In this document: positions 43,243 through 54,766 of the stretch, piece by piece | Position numbering within the stretch: the stretch's first letter is position 1 | Layout: each line of letters begins with the position of its first letter | Origin: Durusdinium trenchii | Lineage: Eukaryota; Sar; Dinophyceae; Suessiales; Symbiodiniaceae | Length of the DNA: 64,000 nucleotides | NCBI GenBank assembly: GCA_963970005.1 | Contig: CAXAMN010026794.1 | Coordinates: 62,001-126,000 of the forward strand | Direction: 5' to 3' | Position numbers and translations under genes: made by a program | Notes under the pieces: model-generated | Told to the model about the DNA's origin: nothing | Seen by the model: only the letters and a program-made list of their open reading frames with translations | Database searches by the model: none

Positions 43243-43799
43243 GTCGCCCACCGGCCACAGGAGATTGTGAATATGTACGGCCATGGTGTCAGCGAGAAGG
43301 TGCGTTTTTTGGGGTCACAGACAGATGGACCACAGATGCAGATGGACCCAGACATCATAGAAGCGAACTGGGACATGGCAAGGTTCTGCTGACTGGCAAG
43401 GATGGTTTACATGTATAGATGGGTGAATTGTGTGGCAAACTGGATGCGCTTCCCCGTTGAAAAGCCGTTTCCACGGGAAAACGATTGGTTGGAATATGAA
43501 TCATGATACCGCGATACCAATTTATATATATACTATGGACAGTGGACCAATGCTGCGAAACTCTGTTTTGTTTATCTATTGTATATTATAGATGGAGCTC
43601 CAGACTCCAAACCCTGGCAGGTCGACCCCGCCAGTAGATTCTGTGCATCTGTAGTCAACCAAGGTCCCGAGCATGGCTTGTCAGCACCCTGAAGGTCTTA
43701 GAGGCTGAAGCCAAGTCAGTGATGCAGAGCAAGGACACCGACAAGGCACTGGTCGAAGGGTTGCGACCCTTCGTGGCCTGGAGTGTGGGCCTCAAATGA
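43243..43799 (+). CDS. Three-exon chain, unknown protein, with stop
   Basis: Exons 43243-43299 (VGVAHRPQEIVNMYGHGVSEK, donor AAG|GTGCGT), 43321-43382 (TDGPQMQMDPDIIEANWDMA, donor CAAG|GTTCTG) and 43685-43799 (STLKVLEAEAKSVMQSKDTD, then ALVEGLRPFVAWSVGLK and TGA). Phases agree at both joins (0 and 2). The first intron would be only 21 nt, so the first join is suspect even though its phase fits. The last exon is a charged helix with a Trp-containing tail. A good GTAAGC donor lies just after the stop (43,801). The family is unknown; it lies among EF-hand exons and may belong to the same gene. Confidence 0.5.
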
Positions 43800-44234
43800 A
43801 TGTAAGCTCCTTTTGAACCCATCGTTTATATAGTCACATTACATTCTGAGTGTGCTTTATTTTGCAACTCATGTGTTATTGCAAACACAGCGTTTGGGAC
43901 GCTATGATCGGTACCAACTGTTTTCCGTCCACCATCACTCACCACCAACAACCAACTTCGACCCGCGACCAGCCCATTGGCAGCACGTGTGTGTGTGTGT
44001 GCGGTGTCAAGCTCAACGCTCTACGGATGACGAAAGACGTAACTTGACAGGATGGGAAGCTGAATCTGAAGGTGAGCAGCTCAGAATGGCACATGACCAC
44101 TTGGCGGGTGGGCGGCCGCGTGCCACGTGCCGGGTGTTTTGAAGCGTGTGTGTAAGCATGGCTCTCAAATCCATGCTTCGAGCTGGTCCACCCCGAGACG
44201 ACCGAAACGACCTACAGACGACCTGCTCCTGCAG

Positions 44235-44478
44235 GTGTTGACGAAAAAAAGGTGTCGCCCCCGCAATATGAAAAGGTGTTCAATTCTGGGGGGTGGTTAT
44301 TTCCTCAAGAGTCTACAGTAGGACTCCAGAATTGGAGTTCATTCTACTTTCGCCCAACTGAGAGGGACGATGATGTGCCAAGGAGTTTTGGTATGACTAC
44401 TTGCGGCCTGAAGACGATCACGACGATGAAGAACCTTGGGACCGGAACGAGACCTTCCATGACTTGGATGGTCACTTG
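44235..44478 (+). CDS. Acidic two-exon segment
   Basis: Exons 44235-44275 (VDEKKVSPPQYEK, acceptor CTGCAG|GT) and 44383-44478 (EFWYDYLRPEDDHDDEEPW then DRNETFHDLDGHL, acceptor CCAAG|GAG, donor CACTTG|GTCTGC). The second is exactly 32 codons, and the phase is 0 at the join. The Asp/Glu cluster and Tyr/Trp suggest a surface or calcium-associated segment. No family is recognised. Confidence 0.5.
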
Positions 44479-45007
44479 GTCTGCGGGGTTGGGTTGAGAA
44501 GAAGCAAGACAAGCTGTTTGTAGGTGAGGTTTGAGGCTTTGATTCACCCTAAAGGAAGAGTTCTGAGGATCACTCAAGTTCACCCCAAGCGATTTTGCAT
44601 GTTTTTCAAAGAGCTCTGTTTTGTTTGCTTCTCATCTCCAGTGATTGAACCACAAGCACCGAAATTGGGGTCATGTGCATGACCGCAGGACCTGCACACC
44701 CTCGCCCTCCATGTTTAGGAGTCAAAGAAACCTGTCACCTCATATAGTGTCTTTTGTTGGGGTTTTGTATTAACTTTTTGTGGGTCGAGAATCATCCGTC
44801 TCAGATCTTCGCATCATCGGTTGATCGGTGAATCAGGAACTCATCGGTTGATCCTGTTTCCGTAAGTACAGACAGGTCCAGGTCAGAGCCTCTTCTGACC
44901 GGCCTAGTGGTGGATGCTTAATGGGAACAACACAGAGGCTGGCACCAGAGGTGACACCCAGACGCCCCCCAGCACCAGACGTGGCATGGCTCGGTGCCCA
45001 GTCCAAG

Positions 45008-45165
45008 GCAATGGTGATGGGATGATCGATCTGCATGAGCTGAAAATCTGGGAGGGCGGTTTTTTCTTCATCGAGGACTCCATCGACAAGGCCAAGATAT
45101 TCCAGTCACGCGGCTTCCCGTTGCTACTGGAAGAAGGGGAAGTGGATGCTTTTGTGGTGCTTTGA
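45008..45165 (+). CDS. EF-hand exon, possibly terminal
   Basis: After GTCCAAG|GC the frame reads NGDGMIDLHELKIWEGGFFF, then DKAKIFQSRGFPLLLEE and a TGA at 45163-45165. N-G-D-G-M-I-D-L-H-E-L is the latter part of an EF-hand loop. The first loop residues must come from a preceding exon, the same kind of split as at 41,382. Confidence 0.5.
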
Positions 45166-45333
45166 ATCGACTGGAAAGGAAATGAAGCGACTAAGCCCCC
45201 ACCGGACGGTTTGATCCGAAAAACAGAGTGAAATCTCGTTAAATGTTAAACGCACAGATCAGGATCAGCTGTATTGGTGAGTGTATGTGAGATGTTTTCA
45301 AAAACAACGATTGTCAAAGATCTCGACCGAAAG

Positions 45334-45412
45334 GGTCAATTTGATGTGCCAGATCCTGCAGCTCTCGGACAAGGATCAAGATGGAGAAGCCACATTCAAG
45401 GACGATCAAAGA
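45334..45412 (+). CDS. EF-hand exon with complete loop
   Basis: Between CGAAAG|G and CAAAGA|GTGGTC the frame reads VNLMCQILQLSDKDQDGEAT followed by FKDDQR. D-K-D-Q-D-G-E-A-T-F-K-D has the expected acidic residues at 1, 3, 5 and 12. A stop at 45163 intervenes in the neighbouring exon, so this may start a second gene or the upstream exon is spliced before its stop. Confidence 0.5.
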
Positions 45413-45972
45413 GTGGTCAGCGTTATTTGTTTACACAAACGACCATCCAGGACATCCTCATGTTCGTTTGTTCATTGAACAACTGAACAACATCAGATAT
45501 AATCGGTAAGACATGTGCCAGAGCTGGCCTCCCATACGCGAGAGTGTGAGCGGATCTAGTGCAAAGGTCAGATCGGGGCAGCTGAAGGATACGTAGCACG
45601 AGAGGTTCCACCCAGAAATTGCACTCAATCCCACGGGGGGTTGAGCATGATCTTCTAGAAAATATATGCGGGTTACATGTCAGTCACTATACCCAAACAC
45701 GTCACTACTGGTCAACATGAGGCACCTGAGGCCCACGGGGAGTTCGGAACAATCATCCCTAGCCCTCAGGGCATCTCAGGGCAATGTGCCAGATCGCCGC
45801 AGATGCAACGGCAGACTGGGGTTAGAGATTCGCCAAGTATGGCCTGAACATTCGACATTCTTGGACATTCGTCGGTTTTGTGCGAACAAACAGAAAACTT
45901 TGCTAGATGCCCTCACCCAAGGTAAACCTTAATATTCCTAACTAACTGATTCTTAGATTGACATACTCAAGT

Positions 45973-46364
45973 TGTTCATGGTTTCGAACCCTCAAGTTCA
46001 TACACCATGCATCTTTCGGGTCCAAGCAGTTCATGGCGAGGCCCAACACATGTCTTTCGTTCCATCCAACGATGCAGTCGACTGGCCAACGCACATTGTT
46101 TCACGTCCCAGAAAGCGGGTCCTGTCTCCCCTCTCGTCCGCTTCGACGGGGGCTCCGTCCGGTTCCGTCCTCCGTCCGGTTCCGTCGATCGGTTCCGTCC
46201 CCGCTGAGGAGCTGTCAGAGGCCTGGCATTCGATCGAAGAATCAGGCGACGCGGCGGGCCCGAGCGGTGAGAGCGATGATGTGAGACGGACGACTGCAGT
46301 CTCGGGATTTGGACGGATTGAAGATGAGTGCAAGCTTCAACCAGCTTGGATATTGAGTGACTAG
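45973..46364 (+). other. Weak coding candidate with short GTCCGGTTCC repeats
   Basis: A 130-codon frame is Ser/Pro-rich and then acidic (PAEELSEAWHSIEESGDAAG). The DNA near 46,150-46,200 holds tandem CCGTCCGGTTCCGTC-like units. There are no clear splice edges and no family, so I do not call it a gene. Confidence 0.2.
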
Positions 46365-47514
46365 AGGGACTTACCATTTGTTTACATTCCTGTTTTTTTT
46401 GAAGCTCTTGGAGCTAGCAGGAATGAGGCGAATGGGTTGAACTGAGACTAATAGGCGGTCCAGGTGTCCCTTTGAATGGGGGTTGCTGGTGTTGGCCTTC
46501 CGCTCATCCAATCTTGTTCGAACCGCATGTGACTTGGACCACCGACTTGGACCTCTTTGGACCAGATGATTGCCATGTCACACAAGCACCACAACTCAAC
46601 CTATTTCATCGACGTGCCTTACCAACGAGAATCGGCATGAATCGGCCAGCGACTTTCGGGGCGACGGCGGCGGCGATGCGGCCAGGTGTGCATTTACCTT
46701 TGAAGGGCATCATTATACGCGCCCTTGGCGAGCACGAGGTGCGCCTTCTTTTCCTGCGCCTTTGAGCACGTCACGTGACGCGAGCATGAGAGGTCTGAGG
46801 CCAAAAGTTGATTCAAGCCTCATGTGTTCGTGTGTGTGTGTGTGTGTGTCACACCCTGTCCCTAAGGGTCTACTCCACGTCACACGTTTCCACGCAGGGG
46901 GATGCCCCACACCTGAAGAGAGGGCATCTAACAAAGAGGCTCTTCAGGTTGTGCTGATATCGGCAAGGACGCTTGCCGACGTACCTGCGCTCAACTTTTG
47001 ATCAAGCTGTTCCACTCTCGGTTTGGTTGCATGGTGGTTGCTCACGATACTTTCCCCACAAACAGGTTTCCCACCGCAGTTCGCAGCCGCTCGTGAGTTG
47101 CAGCCGGCCGCGCGAGATTTCGATCACTGAGTTCAACATTTGTTCAACATTTCAGTTGCGCTGACCTTGTCACCTTACGTTTCCCTCACCTTCCTTCTCA
47201 TCTTGGGAACTGAGCTAACTGAAAACCAATGTCAGAGTGTGTGTTGTGCGCGTTGTGTTTAATATGCACTGTGTATGCAAGGAAGGGTTGTGGCTTAGGA
47301 CTTAAGAGGTTGAAGTCTAACAGTGCTTTGGATGTTGATCGATTCCCTTCCTGTGTGAAGTTCATCTTGCAGAGCGATCCCATCTGTTACACCTAGCCAA
47401 GCTAGGTGCAGGTTCATTTCGACTCCACACCATGTGACGTGTAACATAATCGGGCTTGCGAATTCTGGTGAATGTGTGCAGCTCATCAAATGCTTAGTAG
47501 TGTCCTTGCTCCGT

Positions 47515-47592
47515 TCGTAGCGATGCCAGGAGCCCCTAGTAGCCTTTTGTTCCTAGTAGTAAGGCCAGGAGCCCCATTGTAGTGTCCTTGCA
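47515..47592. repeat. Dispersed CTAGTAGCGATGCC-type repeat, copy
   Basis: Contains GTAGCGATGCCAGGAGCCCC followed by CTAGTAG and a degenerate second unit. Same family as the 63.4 kb array. Confidence 0.75.
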
Positions 47593-48063
47593 CGATACTC
47601 ACTTGTCCAAAATTCTCAAATCCGTGTGAACCATCGTCAATTCTGCCACCACACCAATTGGTCAGAAATGCCTACACTGATGGATATTGTTCAAGTGAGT
47701 TGTTGAAACCACCAACCAGTATGCAATTGTTTTGCACGCACAAAGGTTGTCCAAGTACATAACTTCGTTCATCAATGAATGACCAATTGACCAGACTTGG
47801 ATCTTGAGTGAGTTCCTGTACAAGGTATTGAGTGTAGTCTGGTGCACGCTTCCATTCTTCAATTGTTCTGAATCAACCGTGCATCTCTAGTGGAACTAGG
47901 CTCGCGACTGACGCGCCGCCCTGCAACTGTTTGTGCGTGTTTTATTTATATATGCACAATATTTACAGTAGATTTGTTTTTGAAGTGTCTTTGCAGGTGC
48001 ATCAAATTTCCCACGTTTTTCCATGAAAGTGCTTGTGTCATGTGTTTCACTACAGCGAAACGT

Positions 48064-48760
48064 TAATTTTTGTTAGAGGAGTGTGGTAAAAACAACCACA
48101 AACACACAACCACAAACACACAAACACACAACCACAAACACACAACCACAAACACAACCACAAACACATCCACAAACACAACCACAAACACACAACCACA
48201 ACCACAAGTACAAACACACAATCACAAAGACACATCCACAACCACAACCACAACTACAAACACATAATCACAAAGACACAACCACAACCACAACTACAAA
48301 CACATAATCACAACCACTACCACTACCACAAACACAACCACAAACACACAACCACAAACACAACTACAAACACACAATCACAAAGACACAACCACAACCA
48401 CAACTACAAACACACAATCACAAAGACACAACCGCAACCACAACCACAACTACAAACACACAATCACAACCACTACCACAACCACAAACACAACCACAAA
48501 CACACAACCACAAACACACAACCACAAAGACACAACCACAAACACACAACCACAAACACACAACCACAAACACAACCACAACCACAACACAGCACACAAC
48601 CACAGCACACAACCCGAGGACCCACAAGCAACATCGAGAACTACAATACTAACGACTATGGCAACATGCTCCTCACTATGGCATCAAGACAAATGATTGA
48701 AATGTCATGGTGGGGATCACTCGAAGTAAAGTAATTTTTGTTAGAGGAGTTTGGTAAAAA
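48064..48760. repeat. CA-rich satellite inside a 29-bp direct duplication
   Basis: From about 48,090 to 48,605 the plus strand is an imperfect array of 6- to 12-bp units (CACAAC, CACAAACA, CACAATCA). The left flank 48064-48092 and the right flank 48732-48760 (TAATTTTTGTTAGAGGAG, then G/TTGGTAAAAA) differ at one base. The array gives long meaningless Thr/Asn/His frames on one strand and Val/Cys/Leu frames on the other; neither is a gene. Confidence 0.85.
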
Positions 48761-51445
48761 AGATCGGACACGTGTTCTTGAAGGTCTGATGATAAGTGCT
48801 TTGCAGTCGCCCAAAAGTTCAGCCAAGAGTTTTTTCATGATAGTTGTTCTTCATTCACAACACTTTGCAACTCAACACGCAAGTTTCTTTCACTTAAATT
48901 TCCCGCGGACAAGTGTTCTTCTTCCGACTTGACGGTCATTATTTACAGATTTACAGTAGATTTGGATGTTGCACAGAAACAAATACAACTGGAAGAAGTG
49001 CGATGTAACACACACAAAGGAACACACAGTGCACGTCATCACCACGTCCCTCCAGGCCGATGGCCGTGAAGCGGAGCTCTGAGCCGTCGCAGCAAAGCCC
49101 TGCGACCGGCGAAGGCTCAGAGGCAACCGAGCAAGCAGATGTTGTTTTCATGTTGTTTTCCCCCTAGCACATGTTTGAAATACATCGTGACAAAAATGTC
49201 AGAATGGTGAAATTCAATTGAATTGGTTCTCTACTGGGTTAGCACGATTGTAAGACATTCATTGTCAGCATACTCCTAGTACAGTAGGTGCGTTTCAAAA
49301 TGAGAGAACTTCTGGACAGGGTTTTCATCCTGTTATTTCTTTTCAGGGAGTCTAAATGTTTTGAATTCTCTCGACGGTGTGGGTTGCCAGCTACATTCCA
49401 TTCTTCTGACCGATTGGTCAGCTGAGTCAGCAGGGGTCAAATAATCAGAGGGAGTAGAAATCGTGTGCCCAGAAACTGCCAGCTCATACTGACAGATAAA
49501 ACGAGTACGTAGACAAGAGGGTGCCGAAAACATATTCATTCTGCTTGAAAGGGTTTAGTATCTACTGCAAGAATCAAAGACGAGTATGTTGGGACATGCA
49601 TTGGTCAATCTATGTCAATCTAGTCTATCTACATGCAAGTTGCTGTTTCGCGCTTTATGACTCTTGTTGCTTTCCTATCCTTACAACTGTTCACACTCCT
49701 TGGCCCAGGCTGTCTTGTTTGCTCGGGTGGTTCAGCGGTTTAGTACTGATGTCCAAGCGCATGGGGGTTGGCAGGGGCAGTCACCCAGGATCAACTCTTC
49801 AGCCATTGGCAGGGAGAGTTCTGCTTCAGGACTCCAGCCTTGTATAGAGCTTTTCATGGTAGCTGCTAGTGACAAGCAAACGCTACCAGCTATCTGATAT
49901 CCTGTATGACCCCACCCGTCCCTCTTTGCGCTGGATCATTTCAGATCCGCAAAAGACATGGCTTTTCAATAGCCAAACATTCGCAGAGAAAACCTGAGGG
50001 CCGGTTGAGCTTGCGAAGCTCTAGCAGGGGTTAACCCTGAAGCTGCTGATCGACCAATGTCACGAATTATTTCATGGTTCATAGGGTTGGGTTGACCCAC
50101 AGCAAGTGGCGGTTGATGATGTTCGGGTTTCCACATGTCGGGGTCTGGTCAATTGCTGTACCTTAGGAGAGGGAACAAGTACAGTAACAAGACCTCACAG
50201 CAATGAAGTACATAATGACCACATCTCAATGAAAGCCCACGTATGCGGAAACAACAGGTCTCAGCGGCTAGCGGCTAGAATCTTCTCATGGCCACCGAAT
50301 CAACCTTTTCGAACCTCCAAAAGGCTTGAGCTTTCCTGGAGGTGAGCTTTCTAGCAGCTGCCCCTGAAGATGGGACTGTCAGTCTTATGTACTTGTACAA
50401 TCCATTCCACAGCCGGAGTCAATGGCATGCATCATTCTTTGGCCTAAGCCTGCAGAGCCGGATGTTCTGGGTAGGATTCTACAGAGACACGTTCGCACAA
50501 GATTCGACCATTGCTTTTTGCTCCCGCACCACGGACGGGGTTGCTACTTGTATTGGATGGAAAATACATAGTCAGGGGTGTCCATAGATAAACTACCCTT
50601 TCCGTGTGCTGGCTGTTGTTGTTTCGATTCCTTTTTTTTGATCATCTTTGATCCGGTCCTATTCGTCCTCGCTTTCATGCCCCTTGACGATGCGTTTGAA
50701 GCAGCAAGATCAATATTGACAAAGCTATAAACAATCAATATATAGCCTAATTATAAAACACCGAAGGTCTTTGAAAAGATGGACTGCAGAGAGTACCGTG
50801 CAGATGTTCTTCCGGTCGTGTTTGCAAGAGTGTTTGTTTGCTTTTCTTAACTCCTGCTGGCTTCGATCCGATTGTTCTGAGGTTTTGAAGATGGCGTGAA
50901 AGTCACCAAGGTTAGAGGCACCAAGATGGAGCAACCACTTCACTGTCCAGTGTTCGACCGAGTGTTCGACCGTTCACTATACCTCCGGAGGTTTGGTGTT
51001 TTTTGTTTGGTGGGTTAACCTGGGAAGGTGGAGCACCTGAAGGGGCAGGATGAAAATTTTTGTTTTGGTTCATTCATAGATTCTTCAAGACTTTCAGTGA
51101 CACAAAGAAAGAGCTCGGATGCCTTCAAACTGACCAACATTGACCAACGATGACAATGCTACGGAGGTGCTAACCTTTGCCGAGTATTGGTCGGTGAGCG
51201 GACACTGACTTCTCCAAGTTGAGCTTCAAGGTAGATTCCTGCAGATTTTGTTAATGCAGCTATAGTATATATGTGCTCAACATTGCTCAAGTCAACCAAC
51301 AAAAATATTAGGTAACCTCAAAAAAGATCACCAGTTTTAACGGAGTGTTTTGCAATGAAGTCTGAGACTACAACAGACCCAAACTTGAAAACATGTAGCA
51401 AGACAACGGCTGGCCATGCGCTGTTCACGACCAATCCTGTGGCAG
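48761..51445. other. No convincing gene
   Basis: Open frames of 60-110 codons only, with no recognised domain and no matched exon edges. Confidence 0.45.
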
Positions 51446-51537
51446 GCGAGGCCATGCAAGCAGCCGCCGACGCGGCAGCGTCGGGCATGGTCAGCGTGGT
51501 AGGCAGGACATGGGAGTCGCTGCGGTATCTTCTGCTG
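51446..51537 (+). CDS. Short Ala-rich exon
   Basis: Between GTGGCAG|GCGAGG and CTGCTG|GTAGGT the frame reads EAMQAAADAAASGMVSVVG then RTWESLRYLLL, an amphipathic and then hydrophobic helix. The edges are both clean, but no partner exon or family was found. Confidence 0.45.
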
Positions 51538-53908
51538 GTAGGTGTCCGTTTGTGTAAACTGCTATGGTATGTGGACTCTCATGTATTTTGATTGAGACGG
51601 CAGACACTTTTTGCATCTTTTTGCTACTCTCTATTCTCACAAACCAAGTACGCTTTCTTGTGATGCATCAATTCCTGAAGCAGGAGGCGTAGTGTGTTCG
51701 GATGACTACCCGCGCGCAAGCTCTGAAGTCGAAGAGTAGTTTTACATCCTGGTTCACTTTATGGGGTTCGGTTTGCTGTAGCTTCAAAATCCAGTTGCTT
51801 TGGAGAGCCCTGAAGCGCTGACATCCCCTGAGCCTCATACAGGGGTCTGCTTGTCCTACTGGTGAGGGTCAACTGTAGGAGTCCACTCCCTTGGGTGGGA
51901 GTGGATGCACTCGCATTAAGTAACATTAAGACCTACCTATCTCCGATTGCAGCGAATGAACATCGCTTCTTGTTGTTTCCTTTTTGGAAGCTATGATGCT
52001 ATGTCATGATGTCGCAAGCTGTGCCCCAACCACGCCCTGTAGCTTGGCTATAGCTGACGAGTATGTAGACTCTTGATGAAGAACCCCCCAGGCCTGAAGA
52101 GGTTTTCCAATTCATATGGGATGGAATTATGGGATGCCATAGGCTACCAGCTAGACCGTACAGCTTAGCAGTAACCAAAAAGGGATGGTTTAAACAAAAA
52201 AGGAAGTCTACAGCTGGTCTCCAGGCCTGGACAGCGCCAAGACGGAGGCGCTGTGCGCCAAGGCCTCGGAGCTCAGCGGCCAGAGGCCGCCGGCGAGCCG
52301 GCCGGCTCGGCGCTTCGGGGGGGCAAAGCCAAGACCATGGTATAACAATCAATTCATCAAAAAAGGGAATTCGGTGGTCTTCTTGGTGGTGATGTCAGAC
52401 CATGTTCATCCATTTTTGTTGGAATGACTGTGGAGAAAACATGAGCGTTGCAAGCTAAATAGACCTTTTTCGATCCAGCCGTGCACGTTTAACGATCCAT
52501 GCAGAGCTCTAAAGAGGCTGGTCAGATGGTTCATGAAATGCGCCTGACTGGTGGGGAAAATTATGTGGCACCAAAAGATCACAAATCTTGGGTGCTTGGA
52601 CCTGGGTCATACAAAATGTGGGTGTGGGTCACTGCAAACTCCAAACTGCAGGAGGGTGAACAGCCACAGTTAGGTTCTGGATGGTTCCGGCATAGACTGT
52701 CCGGTTCATGTTGCTTTTGGATCCCCCTTGACATTGCAGAGCAATTGCTGCAGGTGTGTTTGCGCCTCAAGAGGTCTCCTGGATTCACACCACAGCATTC
52801 ATTGGACCGGACGCCCTTCTTCCGCACGCCACGCCCCACCACGCCCACCCACTTCGGGCTCAAGTGTCTCAACTTCTCAGCGATCTCGTGCCCCTTTTTC
52901 GCGCGGTTTGCCATCACAGCCATGGCCGCTTTCTGCGTTGGTGGTGGTGGTGGCGGCGCTGCGGCCGCAGGCGACTGGGACGTGATCTATACCGTGGGTC
53001 CTCGCCATCTAGCGACTCTCCACGTAAAGAGAACCATTATTGGCAGCCGATCTACGAAGGACTTTGATATTGATGTGACAGGATGTGACATATGGGAAAG
53101 AGGATAAGGTTTTTGTCAAAGCAACTCATTGTTTCATGGCGTGAAAATAGAAACAACAGGGAATGGCCCACCTGCAGTACGTAGAAACATGCCAAGGTTC
53201 TTTGTGCAATTTCAACAAGGTTGCTTTTTGGATGCTTTGTTTTTGGAAAGGGGCAAGTTCAATTACAACTGTTGGTGTCCTTGGCAGTAGGGTATAGTAG
53301 GGGTTTCAGAATAGATGGTACAATCCCCAAAAGGTGGCTTATATGGATCCCTATCAAAAAGACATCTTCAGGTTTGTGCCATCTACTCTGAAACCACTGT
53401 AGTAGGTGTGTTTTCTTCCAAAGATCTTCACCAAAGAAATGGAGCCGCTGGACCGTCGAGACCATGAGAAGACCGTACGAAGGACCTGTCGACCGGACCA
53501 GGCGACAATCGACTGGATGCGACAGACAGACAGAGAGACCAGGTTTGCTCTCGCTATCCTTCGTATGCTTTTTAGGAGCAAATCGCCCTGAAACATAGTG
53601 AAACCATGTTCAATCAGGACCAAATCAAACACCAAATCATATGGGTGTTTAGGGGGATTCGCTCTTCAGAAGCCTTCTACTGGTACTTAAACCTGGGGAT
53701 CACGTCTTGTCACTGCCACCTTTTGACCAACACAACTCGCTCCCATAACTCGCCTTCGCTGGCGAGGTGGTGCTGGCGGTGGTTGTTGCCGCTTGGCCCA
53801 GCCTTTCATTCTGCGGAGCGCTTTGCAAAAAAAGTACCAGTTATATCACTACAGTGCCCGAATTACACAGTCCACAGATGTCCATAGTATGTCTCTTAAA
53901 TAGTACTT

Positions 53909-53979
<71 letters not shown>

Positions 53980-53989
53980 NNNNNNNNNN

Positions 53990-54036
<47 letters not shown>
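53909..54036. repeat. (GTA)n microsatellite with 10-N assembly gap
   Basis: A continuous GTA/AGT trinucleotide array is interrupted by Ns at 53980-53989. The true array length is unknown. The poly-Ser reading on the plus strand is an artefact of the repeat. Confidence 0.95.
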
Positions 54037-54658
54037 CATATATCTAGGTCATCTATCCTACTAGTACCTGTAAGAATCGGTCAACCATTATTACTTAAGA
54101 AGGCCTTCTTGCCCAGGCCCCGAATAGACACCCTGAGACCACCCGACGGTCAGTCCTGTGGATCGCCCGACGGGGTGGCGATGGCAGAGACCAGACGAAC
54201 CATTGAAAGGCTCGAGCTCTGTTTAGTCTACAGTACTGTACAACCTTTTTGACCTAGAACCTGAATGACCCCTTCTCAAAACTTCTAAATATGGTTATAC
54301 AATCCCAATACAGCTTGAAGCCTGAATGACCCAAGCTTGGCCAGGGTATGAGGTGGATCCCGAGTCCGTGAGGACCGAGGAACGTTTGGCGCCGTCCTCA
54401 GACGAAATAGACGAAACAGATGCCCCTGTTTGTTCGGTTGCTTTCCACAAGAACTTGGCAAGGACACCAACATGCTTAGCTGCTAGGCACAGACATTTTT
54501 CGCCACCTAGCCTGACTCGAGTTGTTGAAGTGGCAATGCTTCGTGCGCGAAGACCGCAACGAGAGTGTGAGGTCTATGCTGGCGCAGGCGGGGTCTCCCG
54601 TGGATGCTTCTACCTGTTTTCTTGATTCCAAGGGAACCTGTCCGTTTGGACGGCACAT

Positions 54659-54766
54659 GGGTGTGTCTGAAAATAGGGAGACCTCCCAGGCAACGACCCC
54701 CTGGAAGAAAGAAAGGGATAGATAGATCCCGAACCGGTTGGAGGTCTCCCTATCAAATACACACCC
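54659..54766. repeat. 108-bp element with 27-bp terminal inverted repeats
   Basis: 54659-54686 (GGGTGTGT, 8 variable bases, then ATAGGGAGACCTCC) pairs with 54740-54766. The inner 14 bp and outer 8 bp are perfect, with a small mismatch and one gap between them. It is possibly a MITE or a structured RNA. No target-site duplication is visible. Confidence 0.6.

Noticed and set aside
48070-48627. Long Thr/Asn/His-rich frames on + and Val/Cys/Leu-rich frames on -
   Set aside because: Both are translations of the CA-rich satellite, and every frame of the repeat is open.
51879-51906. GTCCACTCCC / GGGAGTGGA hairpin
   Set aside because: Only about 10 bp of stem in an unannotated stretch; too short to claim a terminator or regulatory element.
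52499-53107. 202-codon plus-strand frame with Gly run
   Set aside because: Two overlapping frames look equally coding, the Gly/Trp runs come from a GGT repeat, and no domain is seen.
53767-54252. Poly-serine protein frame
   Set aside because: Made by the (GTA)n array and crosses Ns; no splice or domain support.
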